From Gammaproteobacteria bacterium (GTDB taxonomy: Bacteria; Pseudomonadota; Gammaproteobacteria; DSM-16500), in NCBI GenBank assembly GCA_013288815.1, contig JABDBD010000003.1, positions 33,673-97,672 on the forward strand: 64,000 nt of DNA. Direction: 5' to 3'. Within the stretch, counting starts at the first letter, position 1, and each line of letters starts with the position of its first letter. The translations under genes and the position numbers were made by a program. The notes below the pieces were generated by a model, which saw nothing but the letters and a program-made list of their open reading frames with translations, ran no database searches and was not told the origin of the DNA. Below, in pieces: positions 56,067-64,000 of this stretch.

Positions 56067-57311
56067 ATGGTCAAAAAGTATTCAAAAATGATTTATTTAA
56101 ATCGTAATCTAGTTGCAATTTTGTTTTTAGGATTTTCCTCTGGTTTGCCAATTGCTTTAACGACATCAACTTTACAAGCATGGTTTACTGAGTCAGGAAT
56201 TAACTTAATGACGATAGGTGCGCTTTCGTTTGTGGGTATGCCATATATTTGGAAATTTCTCTGGGCACCACTGATGGATAGATTTGTTCCTCCTCGAGGC
56301 GGCAGAAGAAGAGGGTGGATTTTCATCATGCAAATAGGGTTATGTTTGACGTTATTTTTCATGGCAGCTTTGAGTCCTCAGCATCATGCTGCAGCCATGG
56401 GGTTAATTGCTTTGGTGATTGCATTTTTTTCTGCATCACAAGATGTTGCAGTCGATGCATATAGAACTGATATTTTATCTGCTGCTGAGCGAGGAATCGG
56501 AGCTGCATATTATATCTTAGCCTATCGAATAGCGATGCTGGTATCCGGTGGGTTATCATTAGTGCTTGCCGATTATGTTGGTTGGGGAGCTACTTATCAA
56601 CTGATGGCTGTCTTAGTTGGCTTATGCACAGTCGCTACGTATTATTCACCGGCAGTGAAAGAGACGTTTTTTCCTAAAAAAAATGTTTTGTCTGTTTTAA
56701 AAGACTCATTTAACGATTTTTTCAATCGCGATGGGATTGTGTGTATCTTGTTATTTGTCGTGTTTTATAAACTCGGTGATGCACTTGCTACTTCGTTGAT
56801 GACTAATTTTCTTTTACATGGATTGGGTTTTTCATTAACGCAGGTGGGATTAGCCTATAAAAGTGTTGCATTAATTGCGACAGTGTTGGGTGCGTTTGTC
56901 GGCGGTGTTTTGCTGGTTAGGTTAGCAATGTATCGTTCGTTATTGTTATTTGGGGTCGCTCAAGCATTTTCTACGTTAACATTTATGCTGTTAGCAATTA
57001 CGGGCAAGAGCTTTGGATTAATGATAGGGGCTATTTTTATCGAGAATTTTTGTAGTGGTATGGGCACTGCTGCGTTCATTGCATTTTTAATGAGCCTGTG
57101 TCATCAACAATATACTGCAACGCAATACGCTTATTTGTCTGCGCTGGCTTCGATAGGCCGAGTTATTTTAGGACCTATTGCAGGACTAATGGTGACGCAT
57201 TGGGGATGGATTCATTTCTATGCCTGGGCGTTTATACTTTCTTTCCCAGGGTTAATATTGCTAGGTTTAGTACGCAATAAGGTGAGCTTTGATGCAATAC
57301 TTGAATATTAA
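56067..57311 (+). CDS. ampG: AmpG-like muropeptide permease (MFS)
   Basis: 414 residues with about 12 membrane helices of the major facilitator superfamily. The AmpG hallmarks are present: LFLGFSSGLPIALTTSTLQA at the N-terminus, WKFLWAPLMDRFVPP, and ASQDVAVDAYRTDIL. AmpG imports anhydro-muropeptides for cell-wall recycling. AAAGGA lies 5 bases before the ATG. The following mscK-like gene overlaps its end by 20 bases. Confidence 0.92.
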   Translation: MVKKYSKMIYLNRNLVAILFLGFSSGLPIALTTSTLQAWFTESGINLMTIGALSFVGMPYIWKFLWAPLMDRFVPPRGGRRRGWIFIMQIGLCLTLFFMAALSPQHHAAAMGLIALVIAFFSASQDVAVDAYRTDILSAAERGIGAAYYILAYRIAMLVSGGLSLVLADYVGWGATYQLMAVLVGLCTVATYYSPAVKETFFPKKNVLSVLKDSFNDFFNRDGIVCILLFVVFYKLGDALATSLMTNFLLHGLGFSLTQVGLAYKSVALIATVLGAFVGGVLLVRLAMYRSLLLFGVAQAFSTLTFMLLAITGKSFGLMIGAIFIENFCSGMGTAAFIAFLMSLCHQQYTATQYAYLSALASIGRVILGPIAGLMVTHWGWIHFYAWAFILSFPGLILLGLVRNKVSFDAILEY

Positions 57312-60300
57312 ATATATGCTGAGAATTATTTTTTTCGCAGTGTGTTTGTCTGTTGCCAGCACGGTAAGCTGGTCAGGCTCGTTAACTGTATCAAATCGAT
57401 TATACAGTGATAACGCAAAACTGATTTACCAACAGACTGAGTTATTGAAAAACCGTTTAACGCAAGCGCAAATTCAATTGGCCAGCTTACGATCGCAACA
57501 AGATGATTCGATATGGGAAGCATCAGCGACTACGCGCACGACAAAACAATTGCGAAGCCAAGGAGCACTAGATGTCTCAGTGGCAAAATCAAATGTCGAC
57601 AGCATTAACATTGAGCTATCTGAATCACAACAAACGCTTTCTCGATTAGACAATGAAATTCAAGAAATTGAGAACCAATTGAATGTATTTGATGTGTTTG
57701 GTCTGAAGCTTGCTCATAATGAAACGATTAATGTAAAAAAATTGCAAACCGATTTGGCTTATCAAAAAAATCTTTTAGACTTAGAAAAAACTCGGAATGG
57801 TTATTTGCGAGAGTTAGAAAATCTAGCGAGTACGATTTTACAATTACAAAAAACGAAATACGCGCGTATGAATATCTTGTTGAAAACGCGTATTATTACT
57901 CAGCTTAAACAACAACAAGCAAGGTCAGAAGTTAATTTTGAACAAGAGCAAAGTTATTGGCTGCAACAATTAAATCTTCTTTATACCAAATTAAATCAAG
58001 CTAAAAGCGATAAAAGTAAAGACAAGAACTTTAATGCTCAATATGAGCGTGAGATTTTTTATGCAAATGAAAATTTAAATTTTACCTATTTGCAAATGTT
58101 GATTGTTCGTTACCAAGATCAATTACAGCAATTGCGGATTGCTATTTCACATAGTGGATCTATTACTTTATTAAATAAAGCTAGCGCTCAAGTTCAGTTG
58201 CTATCAAAACAAATTTTACGTGTGAAAGATTTATTGAATAAGCGTGTCGATATTTTAGATCAACGCAAGATTTTTTTATTACAGGATAAAGATAGTAATG
58301 CAGAGGATGTCATAGATCTTGCAAGGCTCAGCAAATTAGATGCGCAGTATCAAGCAATGAAAGTTAGCGTAACAACCTTGAATGAGAGGATTTTTGCATT
58401 TCATGTTGTATTAGATCAGGCGTTGCAATATGAGCTGTCTTCTCGGCAGGGGTTGCCTGGTTTAAATTCAAAAGCATGGTTTGATTTGGGTGCTGAAATT
58501 TGGTTTGTCCCAACATTGGCATTTCAAGTTGTAAAAAGTCTATCAATTTCACTAACAACTGCTATCAAAAATATTGATACGATGATGAGCGTTATTCTTG
58601 TGTTGCTAGAGTCAGTGCTCATTGGGGTGTTTATATTTGGTAATCGGTTTTTAGCAAAAATAGTTAGCAGTATGGCTGAGCATGAATTTGGTCATATTAA
58701 TTTGAAACGATTAAGCATACAAATTTTAAGAAGAAACCTGGTTGACATTTTTTTAATTGGGAACAGCATTGCATTGCTCGAATTTTTTAGTATTCCAACG
58801 CAAAGCTCTAGTTTTTTTATTAATCTTATGCTGGTGTGGCTATTCTTCAAATCGATTATCACATTGGCACGAGTCTGTTTGGTTGAAACGACACACGATA
58901 GAGCAGGTCATGATGTTAGGCTTTATCATAGACTAAAATGGACTTTTTTAGTCGGTGGAATTGTGACTGCCATAACTGTTTTTGTTCATCAACTTCCTGT
59001 TATCTATGAGTTAAAAGATTTGTGTGATCGTTTGTTTTTGCTTTTTTTATTGGTCGCTTCAGTTTTTTTACTCAAGTCTTGGGAAGTTTTGCCAGAGTTA
59101 ATACTTCATCATGTCGATGCTCGCAGGCTGTATTTAACTAAGATTGTTCGTTTATTAGGACTGTTAGTTCCCCTGATTTTATTGATCAATTCTGCAATTG
59201 GTTTATTTGGTTTTGTCAATTTAGTTCTGACGATCTCGTGGTATGAAAGCGTTTTTCTTCTGGTGTTAGTTGGGTATCTCATAGTAAGAGGCTTGCTAAT
59301 TGATGGTATGGTTTTTGTATCGACTTTATTAATTGCTCATGTGGGTAACGGATGGTTGTGGACTGAAGCTTTTTTAAAGCCTTTAGATAAAGTCCTAAGG
59401 ATAGTATTATTTTTTATGGCGTGGGCATTTTTATTCGTGTGTTATGGATGGAATCAACAGTCTCCTGTTGTTACGCAATTAAATAATTTATTAAATTATC
59501 ATATTGTGGATATGCTCAACACATCAATCACTGTGCTGAGTATTGTCGAGCTCTCTATTATTGTATCTTTCCTTCATTGGGCGGCTCGATGGTCTCGTGA
59601 ATTTGTGTATCGGCTATTGTTATCGCGAACTAAGGATTTAGGTTTGCGAAATAGCCTGGCTATCTTTAGCCAATATCTCACTATTGCGGTTGGAATTTTT
59701 ATTTGTTTACGGATTATTGGCATTGATTTAAAAGCACTTGCATTTGTTGCAACTGGGTTAGCATTTGCGATTGGTTTGGGTTTGCGTGACTTAGCCAATA
59801 ACTTCGCATGTGGTTTTTTACTGTTAATAGAGCGCCCGATTCGTGTGGGTGATACGGTTAGCGTTGGTACTTACGAAGGAGAGGTCACTCATATTGGCGG
59901 TCGTGCTATTACTATTAGAACCTGGGATCATGTGGAAGTTATCGTTCCGAATACTGAAATATTTACGAAATCTTTTATGAATTGGACGGCCAAGGATCAT
60001 ATAGTACGTACGATTATTCCCATTAAAATTAATCGTCATGACAGTCCGCTGGAAGTTCAGGCGATCATTATGAAAGTGCTCAGTAGTCATGCGAATGTAT
60101 TGACGGATCCCCTGCCTGAGGTTTTTCTTAAAGAGCTCAGCGATGCGTTGATTGAGTTTGAGGTTCGCTACTTTGTTAATTTGCGACAAATTAAATCGCG
60201 CATAGGACTGCGTTCCGAAGTATTGATGGCGATATGGCAGGCTTTTGAAGCTCATGAAATACATCCGCCTTATCCTTATCATGAAATACATGTGAAGAAT

Positions 60301-60375
60301 AGTTCTACGCCAGGTGTTCCTATTCTTTATGGTCAAGAGAAATTGTTGACACCTATTGTTACTAGCGACATATAA
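57292..60375 (+). CDS. MscK-type large mechanosensitive ion channel
   Basis: About 1027 residues. A signal peptide (RIIFFAVCLSVASTVSWSG) is followed by a periplasmic coiled-coil domain of about 380 residues rich in Gln/Leu heptads. About ten membrane helices come next (roughly 430-830). The MscS core follows: pore helix region AIGLGLRDLANNFACGFLLL, then ERPIRVGDTVSVGTYEGEV and VEVIVPNTEIFTKSFMNW, and the C-terminal alpha/beta domain. This is the MscK/MscM (YjeP) architecture, an osmotic safety valve. The ATG has AAGGTG 7 bases upstream, inside ampG, so the two are coupled. Confidence 0.92.
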   Translation: MQYLNIKYMLRIIFFAVCLSVASTVSWSGSLTVSNRLYSDNAKLIYQQTELLKNRLTQAQIQLASLRSQQDDSIWEASATTRTTKQLRSQGALDVSVAKSNVDSINIELSESQQTLSRLDNEIQEIENQLNVFDVFGLKLAHNETINVKKLQTDLAYQKNLLDLEKTRNGYLRELENLASTILQLQKTKYARMNILLKTRIITQLKQQQARSEVNFEQEQSYWLQQLNLLYTKLNQAKSDKSKDKNFNAQYEREIFYANENLNFTYLQMLIVRYQDQLQQLRIAISHSGSITLLNKASAQVQLLSKQILRVKDLLNKRVDILDQRKIFLLQDKDSNAEDVIDLARLSKLDAQYQAMKVSVTTLNERIFAFHVVLDQALQYELSSRQGLPGLNSKAWFDLGAEIWFVPTLAFQVVKSLSISLTTAIKNIDTMMSVILVLLESVLIGVFIFGNRFLAKIVSSMAEHEFGHINLKRLSIQILRRNLVDIFLIGNSIALLEFFSIPTQSSSFFINLMLVWLFFKSIITLARVCLVETTHDRAGHDVRLYHRLKWTFLVGGIVTAITVFVHQLPVIYELKDLCDRLFLLFLLVASVFLLKSWEVLPELILHHVDARRLYLTKIVRLLGLLVPLILLINSAIGLFGFVNLVLTISWYESVFLLVLVGYLIVRGLLIDGMVFVSTLLIAHVGNGWLWTEAFLKPLDKVLRIVLFFMAWAFLFVCYGWNQQSPVVTQLNNLLNYHIVDMLNTSITVLSIVELSIIVSFLHWAARWSREFVYRLLLSRTKDLGLRNSLAIFSQYLTIAVGIFICLRIIGIDLKALAFVATGLAFAIGLGLRDLANNFACGFLLLIERPIRVGDTVSVGTYEGEVTHIGGRAITIRTWDHVEVIVPNTEIFTKSFMNWTAKDHIVRTIIPIKINRHDSPLEVQAIIMKVLSSHANVLTDPLPEVFLKELSDALIEFEVRYFVNLRQIKSRIGLRSEVLMAIWQAFEAHEIHPPYPYHEIHVKNSSTPGVPILYGQEKLLTPIVTSDI

Positions 60376-60388
60376 AAGGATTTTGTCT

Positions 60389-61678
60389 ATGACGAATATC
60401 TATATGGATGCTTTATCCCGCCTAGATAAAGCATTTTCATTCGCACATATTGAAACGGAAGCTATTACAAAGCTGAAACATCCCCAATCCATTCTACAAG
60501 TGTCTCTACCATTGCGCATGGATGACGGTAGCTTAAAAGTGTTTACTGGGTATAGAGTTCGTCACAATACCACGCGCGGCCCTGGAAAGGGGGGGATTCG
60601 TTTTCATCCAGATTTATCGCTTGCCGAAGTGCAGGCGCTTGCATTTTGGATGACTATCAAGTGTGCTGTAGTGGGTATTCCTTTTGGTGGAGCTAAAGGT
60701 GGAATTGTTGTCGAACCTAAGCTATTGTCACGACTGGAATTGGAACGATTAAGTCGTGCTTATATGAATGCCATTGCTGATTTTGTCGGCCCTGATAAAG
60801 ATATCCCAGCTCCTGATGTGTATACAAATGCCATGATTATGGGATGGATGATGGATGAATATTCCAAAATCGTCCGAAAATCTTCACCAGCGATTATTAC
60901 AGGAAAACCGATTCCATTGGGCGGTAGTTTGGGTCGCGAAGAAGCAACAGGGCTAGGTGGGTTTTACTGTATTCAAGAGCTAGCCAATAAAAACAAATGG
61001 AATCCAAAAAGTATACGCGTGGCTATCCAAGGTTTTGGAAATGTAGGCCAGCATATTGCTAGCATATTGTATGAGAATGGCTATAAAATAGTGGCCGTGA
61101 GCGATTCCCAAGGTGGGGTTTTTCGCTCGGAAGGTCTTGATATTCCCAGCTTGATTGAGGTGAAAAAGTCGACGCAGAAATTACGAGCAGTGTATTGTAC
61201 GGGTTCAGTTTGTGAAGAAAGCAATGCTGAGAAAGTGTCTAATGAAGAGTTGCTAGCGCTTGAGGTTGATATATTGATTCCAGCTGCATTGGAAAATCAA
61301 ATAACAAAACTCAATGCGGATAATATTAAGGCGCCCGTGATCGTTGAAATAGCCAATGGTCCTATCACACTAGAAGCAGATGATATCTTGCTTAAAAAAA
61401 ATATATTAATTGTCCCCGATGTGTTAGCGAATTCAGGTGGTGTGACGGTGAGTTATTTTGAATGGGTGCAAAATAAAGCGGGTTTTTATTGGACACTCAA
61501 AGAAGTTAACCAACGTCTTGAAGAAATAATGGTGCGTGAGTTTGATAATGTTTATAAAATCATGCAAAAAAATACGATTGATATGCGTACTGCTGCATAT
61601 GTTCACGCACTGAATCGTTATGCTGAAGCGGTGGCATCCCAAGGTACACAAGAGTTTTTTGATAAAATAACAGGATGA
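60389..61678 (+). CDS. gdhA: Glutamate dehydrogenase (Glu/Leu/Phe/Val family)
   Basis: 429 residues, the hexameric GDH fold. Substrate-binding GPGKGGIRFHPD, catalytic-lysine block PFGGAKGGIVVEP, DKDIPAPDVYTNAMIMGWMMDEY, and the NAD(P)-binding VAIQGFGNVGQH. The deaminating reaction links glutamate to 2-oxoglutarate and ammonia. The ATG at 60389 has AAAAGGA about 7 bases upstream; an in-frame start at 60356 overlaps the channel gene and lacks a site. Its length and the ELERLSRAYMNAI block fit the NAD-type GDH1-like group found in many bacteria and archaea. Confidence 0.93.
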   Translation: MTNIYMDALSRLDKAFSFAHIETEAITKLKHPQSILQVSLPLRMDDGSLKVFTGYRVRHNTTRGPGKGGIRFHPDLSLAEVQALAFWMTIKCAVVGIPFGGAKGGIVVEPKLLSRLELERLSRAYMNAIADFVGPDKDIPAPDVYTNAMIMGWMMDEYSKIVRKSSPAIITGKPIPLGGSLGREEATGLGGFYCIQELANKNKWNPKSIRVAIQGFGNVGQHIASILYENGYKIVAVSDSQGGVFRSEGLDIPSLIEVKKSTQKLRAVYCTGSVCEESNAEKVSNEELLALEVDILIPAALENQITKLNADNIKAPVIVEIANGPITLEADDILLKKNILIVPDVLANSGGVTVSYFEWVQNKAGFYWTLKEVNQRLEEIMVREFDNVYKIMQKNTIDMRTAAYVHALNRYAEAVASQGTQEFFDKITG

Positions 61679-61690
61679 GGAATAAAGATT

Positions 61691-63136
61691 ATGGGTAAGT
61701 TTCTTGAAATTGCGAAACGAGATTTGTTAGATCCAAGCGGTTTAAGCGAAAGTCAATTACAACAAGTGCTCGGTACAATTTTGGGAAAATCCATTGATAA
61801 TGCAGATCTATATTTTCAATCGGTCTATTCCGAATCATGGGTATTAGAAGACGGAATTATAAAAGGCGGAAGTTACAATATTGATAGGGGCGTTGGTGTG
61901 CGCGCAATGAGTGGCGATAAAACAGGTTTTGCTTACTCAGATGACATTGTCATGCCTGCGCTAGAGCAAGCAGCAAGAGCTGCTCGTAGTATTGATGCTA
62001 AGGGTGGTTCCCGAGCTATTCAAACTCTGAAGTGGGCAACGGGTCATTCGTTGTATCTTCCGGTTAATCCTCTCATTTCATTAAGTGAAAATGAAAAAGT
62101 TTCTTTATTACAACGAGTAGATGCTTACACTCGTCAACAAGATCATCGTGTGATACAGGTGAATATCAATTTAGCTGCGGAATATGAAACAGTTCTTGTA
62201 ATGGCTAGTGATGGTCATCTTGCAGCAGATGTGCGGCCCCTGGTGCGTCTGAATGTGAGTGTTATCGTTGAAGAAAACGGTAAACGTGAACATGGATATG
62301 CAGGCGGTGGAGGCAGGTTTGATTATCGAGAATTAATCGATAACGACCAAGCACTTGCTTATGGCCGAGAAGCGGTGAGGCAAGCTATTGTAAACTTAAA
62401 TGCGATTGATGCACCTGCTGGAACGATGCCGGTTGTGCTGGGTCCGGGTTGGCCAGGTGTGTTGCTTCACGAAGCAGTGGGTCATGGTTTAGAAGGTGAC
62501 TTTAATCGTAAAGGTACGTCACTGTATTCAGGCAGAATGGGAGAGCAGGTAACAAGTACTTTATGTACGATTGTTGATGATGGAACATTGCCGAATCGTC
62601 GTGGTTCTTTAAACGTCGATGATGAGGGAACACCGACACAATGTACGGTGCTGATTGAAAAAGGAATCTTGCGTAATTATATCCAAGATAAAAAAAATGC
62701 GCGTTTAATGGGAACACAATCAACAGGAAATGGCAGACGTGAGTCTTATGCTCATACACCTATGCCGCGAATGACAAACACCTATATGTTAGCAGGCGAG
62801 TCTCTGCCGGGTGATATTATTTCCTCTGTGAAGAGAGGATTATATGCCGTTAACTTTGGTGGCGGACAAGTTGATATTACCTCCGGTAAATTTGTGTTTT
62901 CTGCCAGCGAAGCGTATCTCATTGAAGATGGAAAAATCACCGCACCGGTTAAAGGTGCAACTCTGATTGGAAATGGTCCTGACGTGCTAACCAAAGTGTC
63001 AATGGTGGGTAACGATTTGAAATTAGATTCGGGCATTGGCATTTGCGGCAAGGATGGACAAAGCGTTCCTGTGGGAGTAGGACAGCCTACATTAAAAATC
63101 GATGCGCTGACGGTGGGTGGTACGCGGAAAGAATAA
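61691..63136 (+). CDS. tldD: Metalloprotease TldD
   Basis: 481 residues. The TldD zinc motif [11 protein letters not shown] is at residues 260-270 (HExxxH), with the flanking conserved [12 protein letters not shown]. The C-terminal PRMTNTYM and [14 protein letters not shown] are family hallmarks. With TldE it forms a heterodimeric protease that trims unfolded peptides and matures modified peptides such as microcin B17 in E. coli. No tldE (pmbA) is in the window. AGGAA lies 9 bases before the ATG; it is 12 bases after gdh. Confidence 0.96.
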   Translation: MGKFLEIAKRDLLDPSGLSESQLQQVLGTILGKSIDNADLYFQSVYSESWVLEDGIIKGGSYNIDRGVGVRAMSGDKTGFAYSDDIVMPALEQAARAARSIDAKGGSRAIQTLKWATGHSLYLPVNPLISLSENEKVSLLQRVDAYTRQQDHRVIQVNINLAAEYETVLVMASDGHLAADVRPLVRLNVSVIVEENGKREHGYAGGGGRFDYRELIDNDQALAYGREAVRQAIVNLNAIDAPAGTMPVVLGPGWPGVLLHEAVGHGLEGDFNRKGTSLYSGRMGEQVTSTLCTIVDDGTLPNRRGSLNVDDEGTPTQCTVLIEKGILRNYIQDKKNARLMGTQSTGNGRRESYAHTPMPRMTNTYMLAGESLPGDIISSVKRGLYAVNFGGGQVDITSGKFVFSASEAYLIEDGKITAPVKGATLIGNGPDVLTKVSMVGNDLKLDSGIGICGKDGQSVPVGVGQPTLKIDALTVGGTRKE

Positions 63137-63146
63137 TTCTATATTC

Positions 63147-63175
63147 GACACTAGTGCGCCTGCGCGGGAATGACA
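63147..63175. repeat. End fragment of the 27.65-kb MITE-like repeat
   Basis: Opens GACACTAGTGCGCCTGCGCG and closes GGAATGACA. It matches the right end of the 27652-27954 element (27926-27954) at 27 of 29 positions. It lies 10 bases after the tldD stop. Confidence 0.75.
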
Positions 63176-63197
63176 GCGATGAGCAAGATGAGTTTTT

Positions 63198-63227
63198 AAC
63201 CTAGATTCAGCAGTTAGAATCTAGGTT
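63198..63227. terminator. Perfect 11-base hairpin after tldD
   Basis: AACCTAGATTC (63198-63208) / GAATCTAGGTT (63217-63227) with an 8-base loop. No proper T-tract follows on either strand, so it may be a weak bidirectional terminator or a repeat remnant. Confidence 0.4.
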
Positions 63228-63260
63228 TAAGTATCTCACCACGCAATAAGCACCTGTTAT

Positions 63261-63362
63261 CGTCATCGCGAGGCTGCGAAGCGCTTAGCCGTGGCGAACC
63301 AAGAGTGCTAAGTGGTGAGGCTGGGTCGCCACGGCTAAGCGCTTCGCAGCCTCGCGATGACG
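63261..63362. repeat. Long perfect palindromic repeat (37-base arms) between tldD and carbonic anhydrase
   Basis: The arms 63261-63297 and 63326-63362 are perfect inverted copies of 37 bases around a 28-base loop; the left arm begins CGTCATCGCGAGGCTGCGAA. It is much more G+C-rich than the flanks. 'CGTCATnGCGAG' palindromes are common dispersed intergenic repeats in several host-associated proteobacteria. It would form a very stable stem in RNA and may also end transcription. Confidence 0.85.
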
Positions 63363-63394
63363 GCTGTGAGTGTGTGCGTAACATGAGGAAGTAT

Positions 63395-63997
63395 TTAAAG
63401 CGGTAAATACTCTTTTCCCTCCTCAGAATAAGTAAAAATCTGCCCGGTTTTGATATCAAAAAACCATAAGTGAATAATCAATTTTTTTTGCAGAATTTTT
63501 TCATGTATCCACGGAAAGGTGAGACAGTTTTGGTAAGAATGATTTAATGCTGATTTTGCGTAATCATCAGCGTTTTTAGGAGTGCAGTTAGGTGTTTTGA
63601 TGAGAGAAACCCAGTTCGTGATAAAATCATTTTTATTTTCGTTATGACTATCTAAGAGAGCTTGAATTCCACCGCATTGGCTATGTCCTAATAAAATAAG
63701 ATGATTAACTTGCAAGAATGATATTCCAAATTCGAGAGCAGCGCTTGTTCCGTGGTGGGCTTCATCTTTCTCGTAGGGAGGAATAATATTTGCCACATTG
63801 CGTACCACAAATAAATCTCCAGGATCGCATTGAAGTATGAGAGCTGGGTCAACACGTGAATCGCAACAGGCAACTATCATCACTTGTGGTTGTTGGCCAT
63901 AGTGAGATAAAAATTGCATGACAGACTTATCACCCTGCGCATATTTATTTCTGAATGTTTGGTAGCCTTGCAACATTTTAACAAAACCATTTTTCAT
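63395..63997 (-). CDS. Beta-class carbonic anhydrase
   Basis: 200 residues. Zinc ligands of the beta class are complete: Cys44 with Asp46-Arg48 in ACCDSRVDP (the CxDxR dyad), and His105 and Cys108 in LLGHSQCGG. It interconverts CO2 and bicarbonate. The ATG at 63997 gives a normal N-terminus (MLQGYQTFRNKYAQGDK aligns with the family), but it is 3 bases from the window edge, so a slightly longer start outside cannot be excluded. Confidence 0.93.
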   Translation of the reverse strand: MKNGFVKMLQGYQTFRNKYAQGDKSVMQFLSHYGQQPQVMIVACCDSRVDPALILQCDPGDLFVVRNVANIIPPYEKDEAHHGTSAALEFGISFLQVNHLILLGHSQCGGIQALLDSHNENKNDFITNWVSLIKTPNCTPKNADDYAKSALNHSYQNCLTFPWIHEKILQKKLIIHLWFFDIKTGQIFTYSEEGKEYLPL

Positions 63998-64000
63998 GCG

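Noticed and set aside
59824..60336. 170-codon open frame antisense to the MscK-like gene
   Set aside because: Overlaps the highly conserved MscS core on the other strand; its translation is low-complexity (Asn/Arg/Tyr) and has no family features.
1..64000. tRNA, rRNA, CRISPR array, IS transposase, prophage or toxin-antitoxin genes
   Set aside because: Looked for characteristic motifs on both strands and saw none; small tRNA-like folds cannot be wholly excluded by eye.

Overview
The window looks like AT-rich chromosome from a host-associated gammaproteobacterium, most likely a member of the Legionellales (Coxiella/Legionella side). Three things point there. Housekeeping blocks are gammaproteobacterial in content and order (gyrA-cmk-rpsA-lapA-lapB-dusA; nrdA-nrdB; ampG-like, mscK-like, gdh, tldD). 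One small membrane protein belongs to the CBU_0592-type family. Large eukaryotic-like proteins (leucine-rich repeats, a probable ankyrin-like segment) are scattered among them. The genus cannot be named from sequence reading alone, and no tRNA, rRNA, CRISPR array, IS transposase or prophage was seen.

Layout. 1-2188: 5' part of a large coiled-coil/ankyrin-like effector-type gene running off the left edge. 2.3-14.3 kb: core genes (rlmKL with an apparently dead C-terminal methyltransferase half, an M48-type membrane peptidase, gyrA, cmk, rpsA, lapA/lapB, dusA). 14.4-19.4 kb: a five-gene plus-strand operon for lipid-linked sugar work (epimerase, membrane glycosyltransferase, two methyltransferases, a polytopic membrane protein). 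19.4-36.4 kb: minus-strand nrdAB with a recognisable NrdR operator pair, pssA, sdaA, and three accessory genes. The most striking of these is a locus at 29455-36418. Two single-base frame breaks split what reads as one protein of about 2,320 residues: cysteine-type LRR, transglutaminase-like protease, and two midasin/McrB-type AAA+ modules.

36.5-55.9 kb: a surface-polysaccharide locus. It holds a PMP-type sugar 3-dehydratase (His in place of the catalytic Lys), epimerase, several GT2 enzymes, Gfo/Idh and FAD oxidoreductases and large membrane glycosyltransferase-like proteins. A tight plus-strand quartet (ThDP enzyme, SDR, dehydroquinate-synthase-like cyclase, HpcH/HpaI aldolase) looks like a pathway for an unusual branched or cyclic sugar. 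A dihaem cytochrome c with an outer-membrane porin follows. 56-64 kb: core genes again (AmpG-like permease, MscK-like channel, glutamate dehydrogenase, TldD, beta-carbonic anhydrase).

Intergenic spaces carry at least three kinds of non-coding palindromic or MITE-like repeats (11.1-11.4, 27.65-27.95, 63.15-63.36 kb), one of which recurs as an end fragment. Several starts were moved inward from the longest open frame because a good ribosome-binding site or family alignment fixes them; GTG and TTG starts are common.
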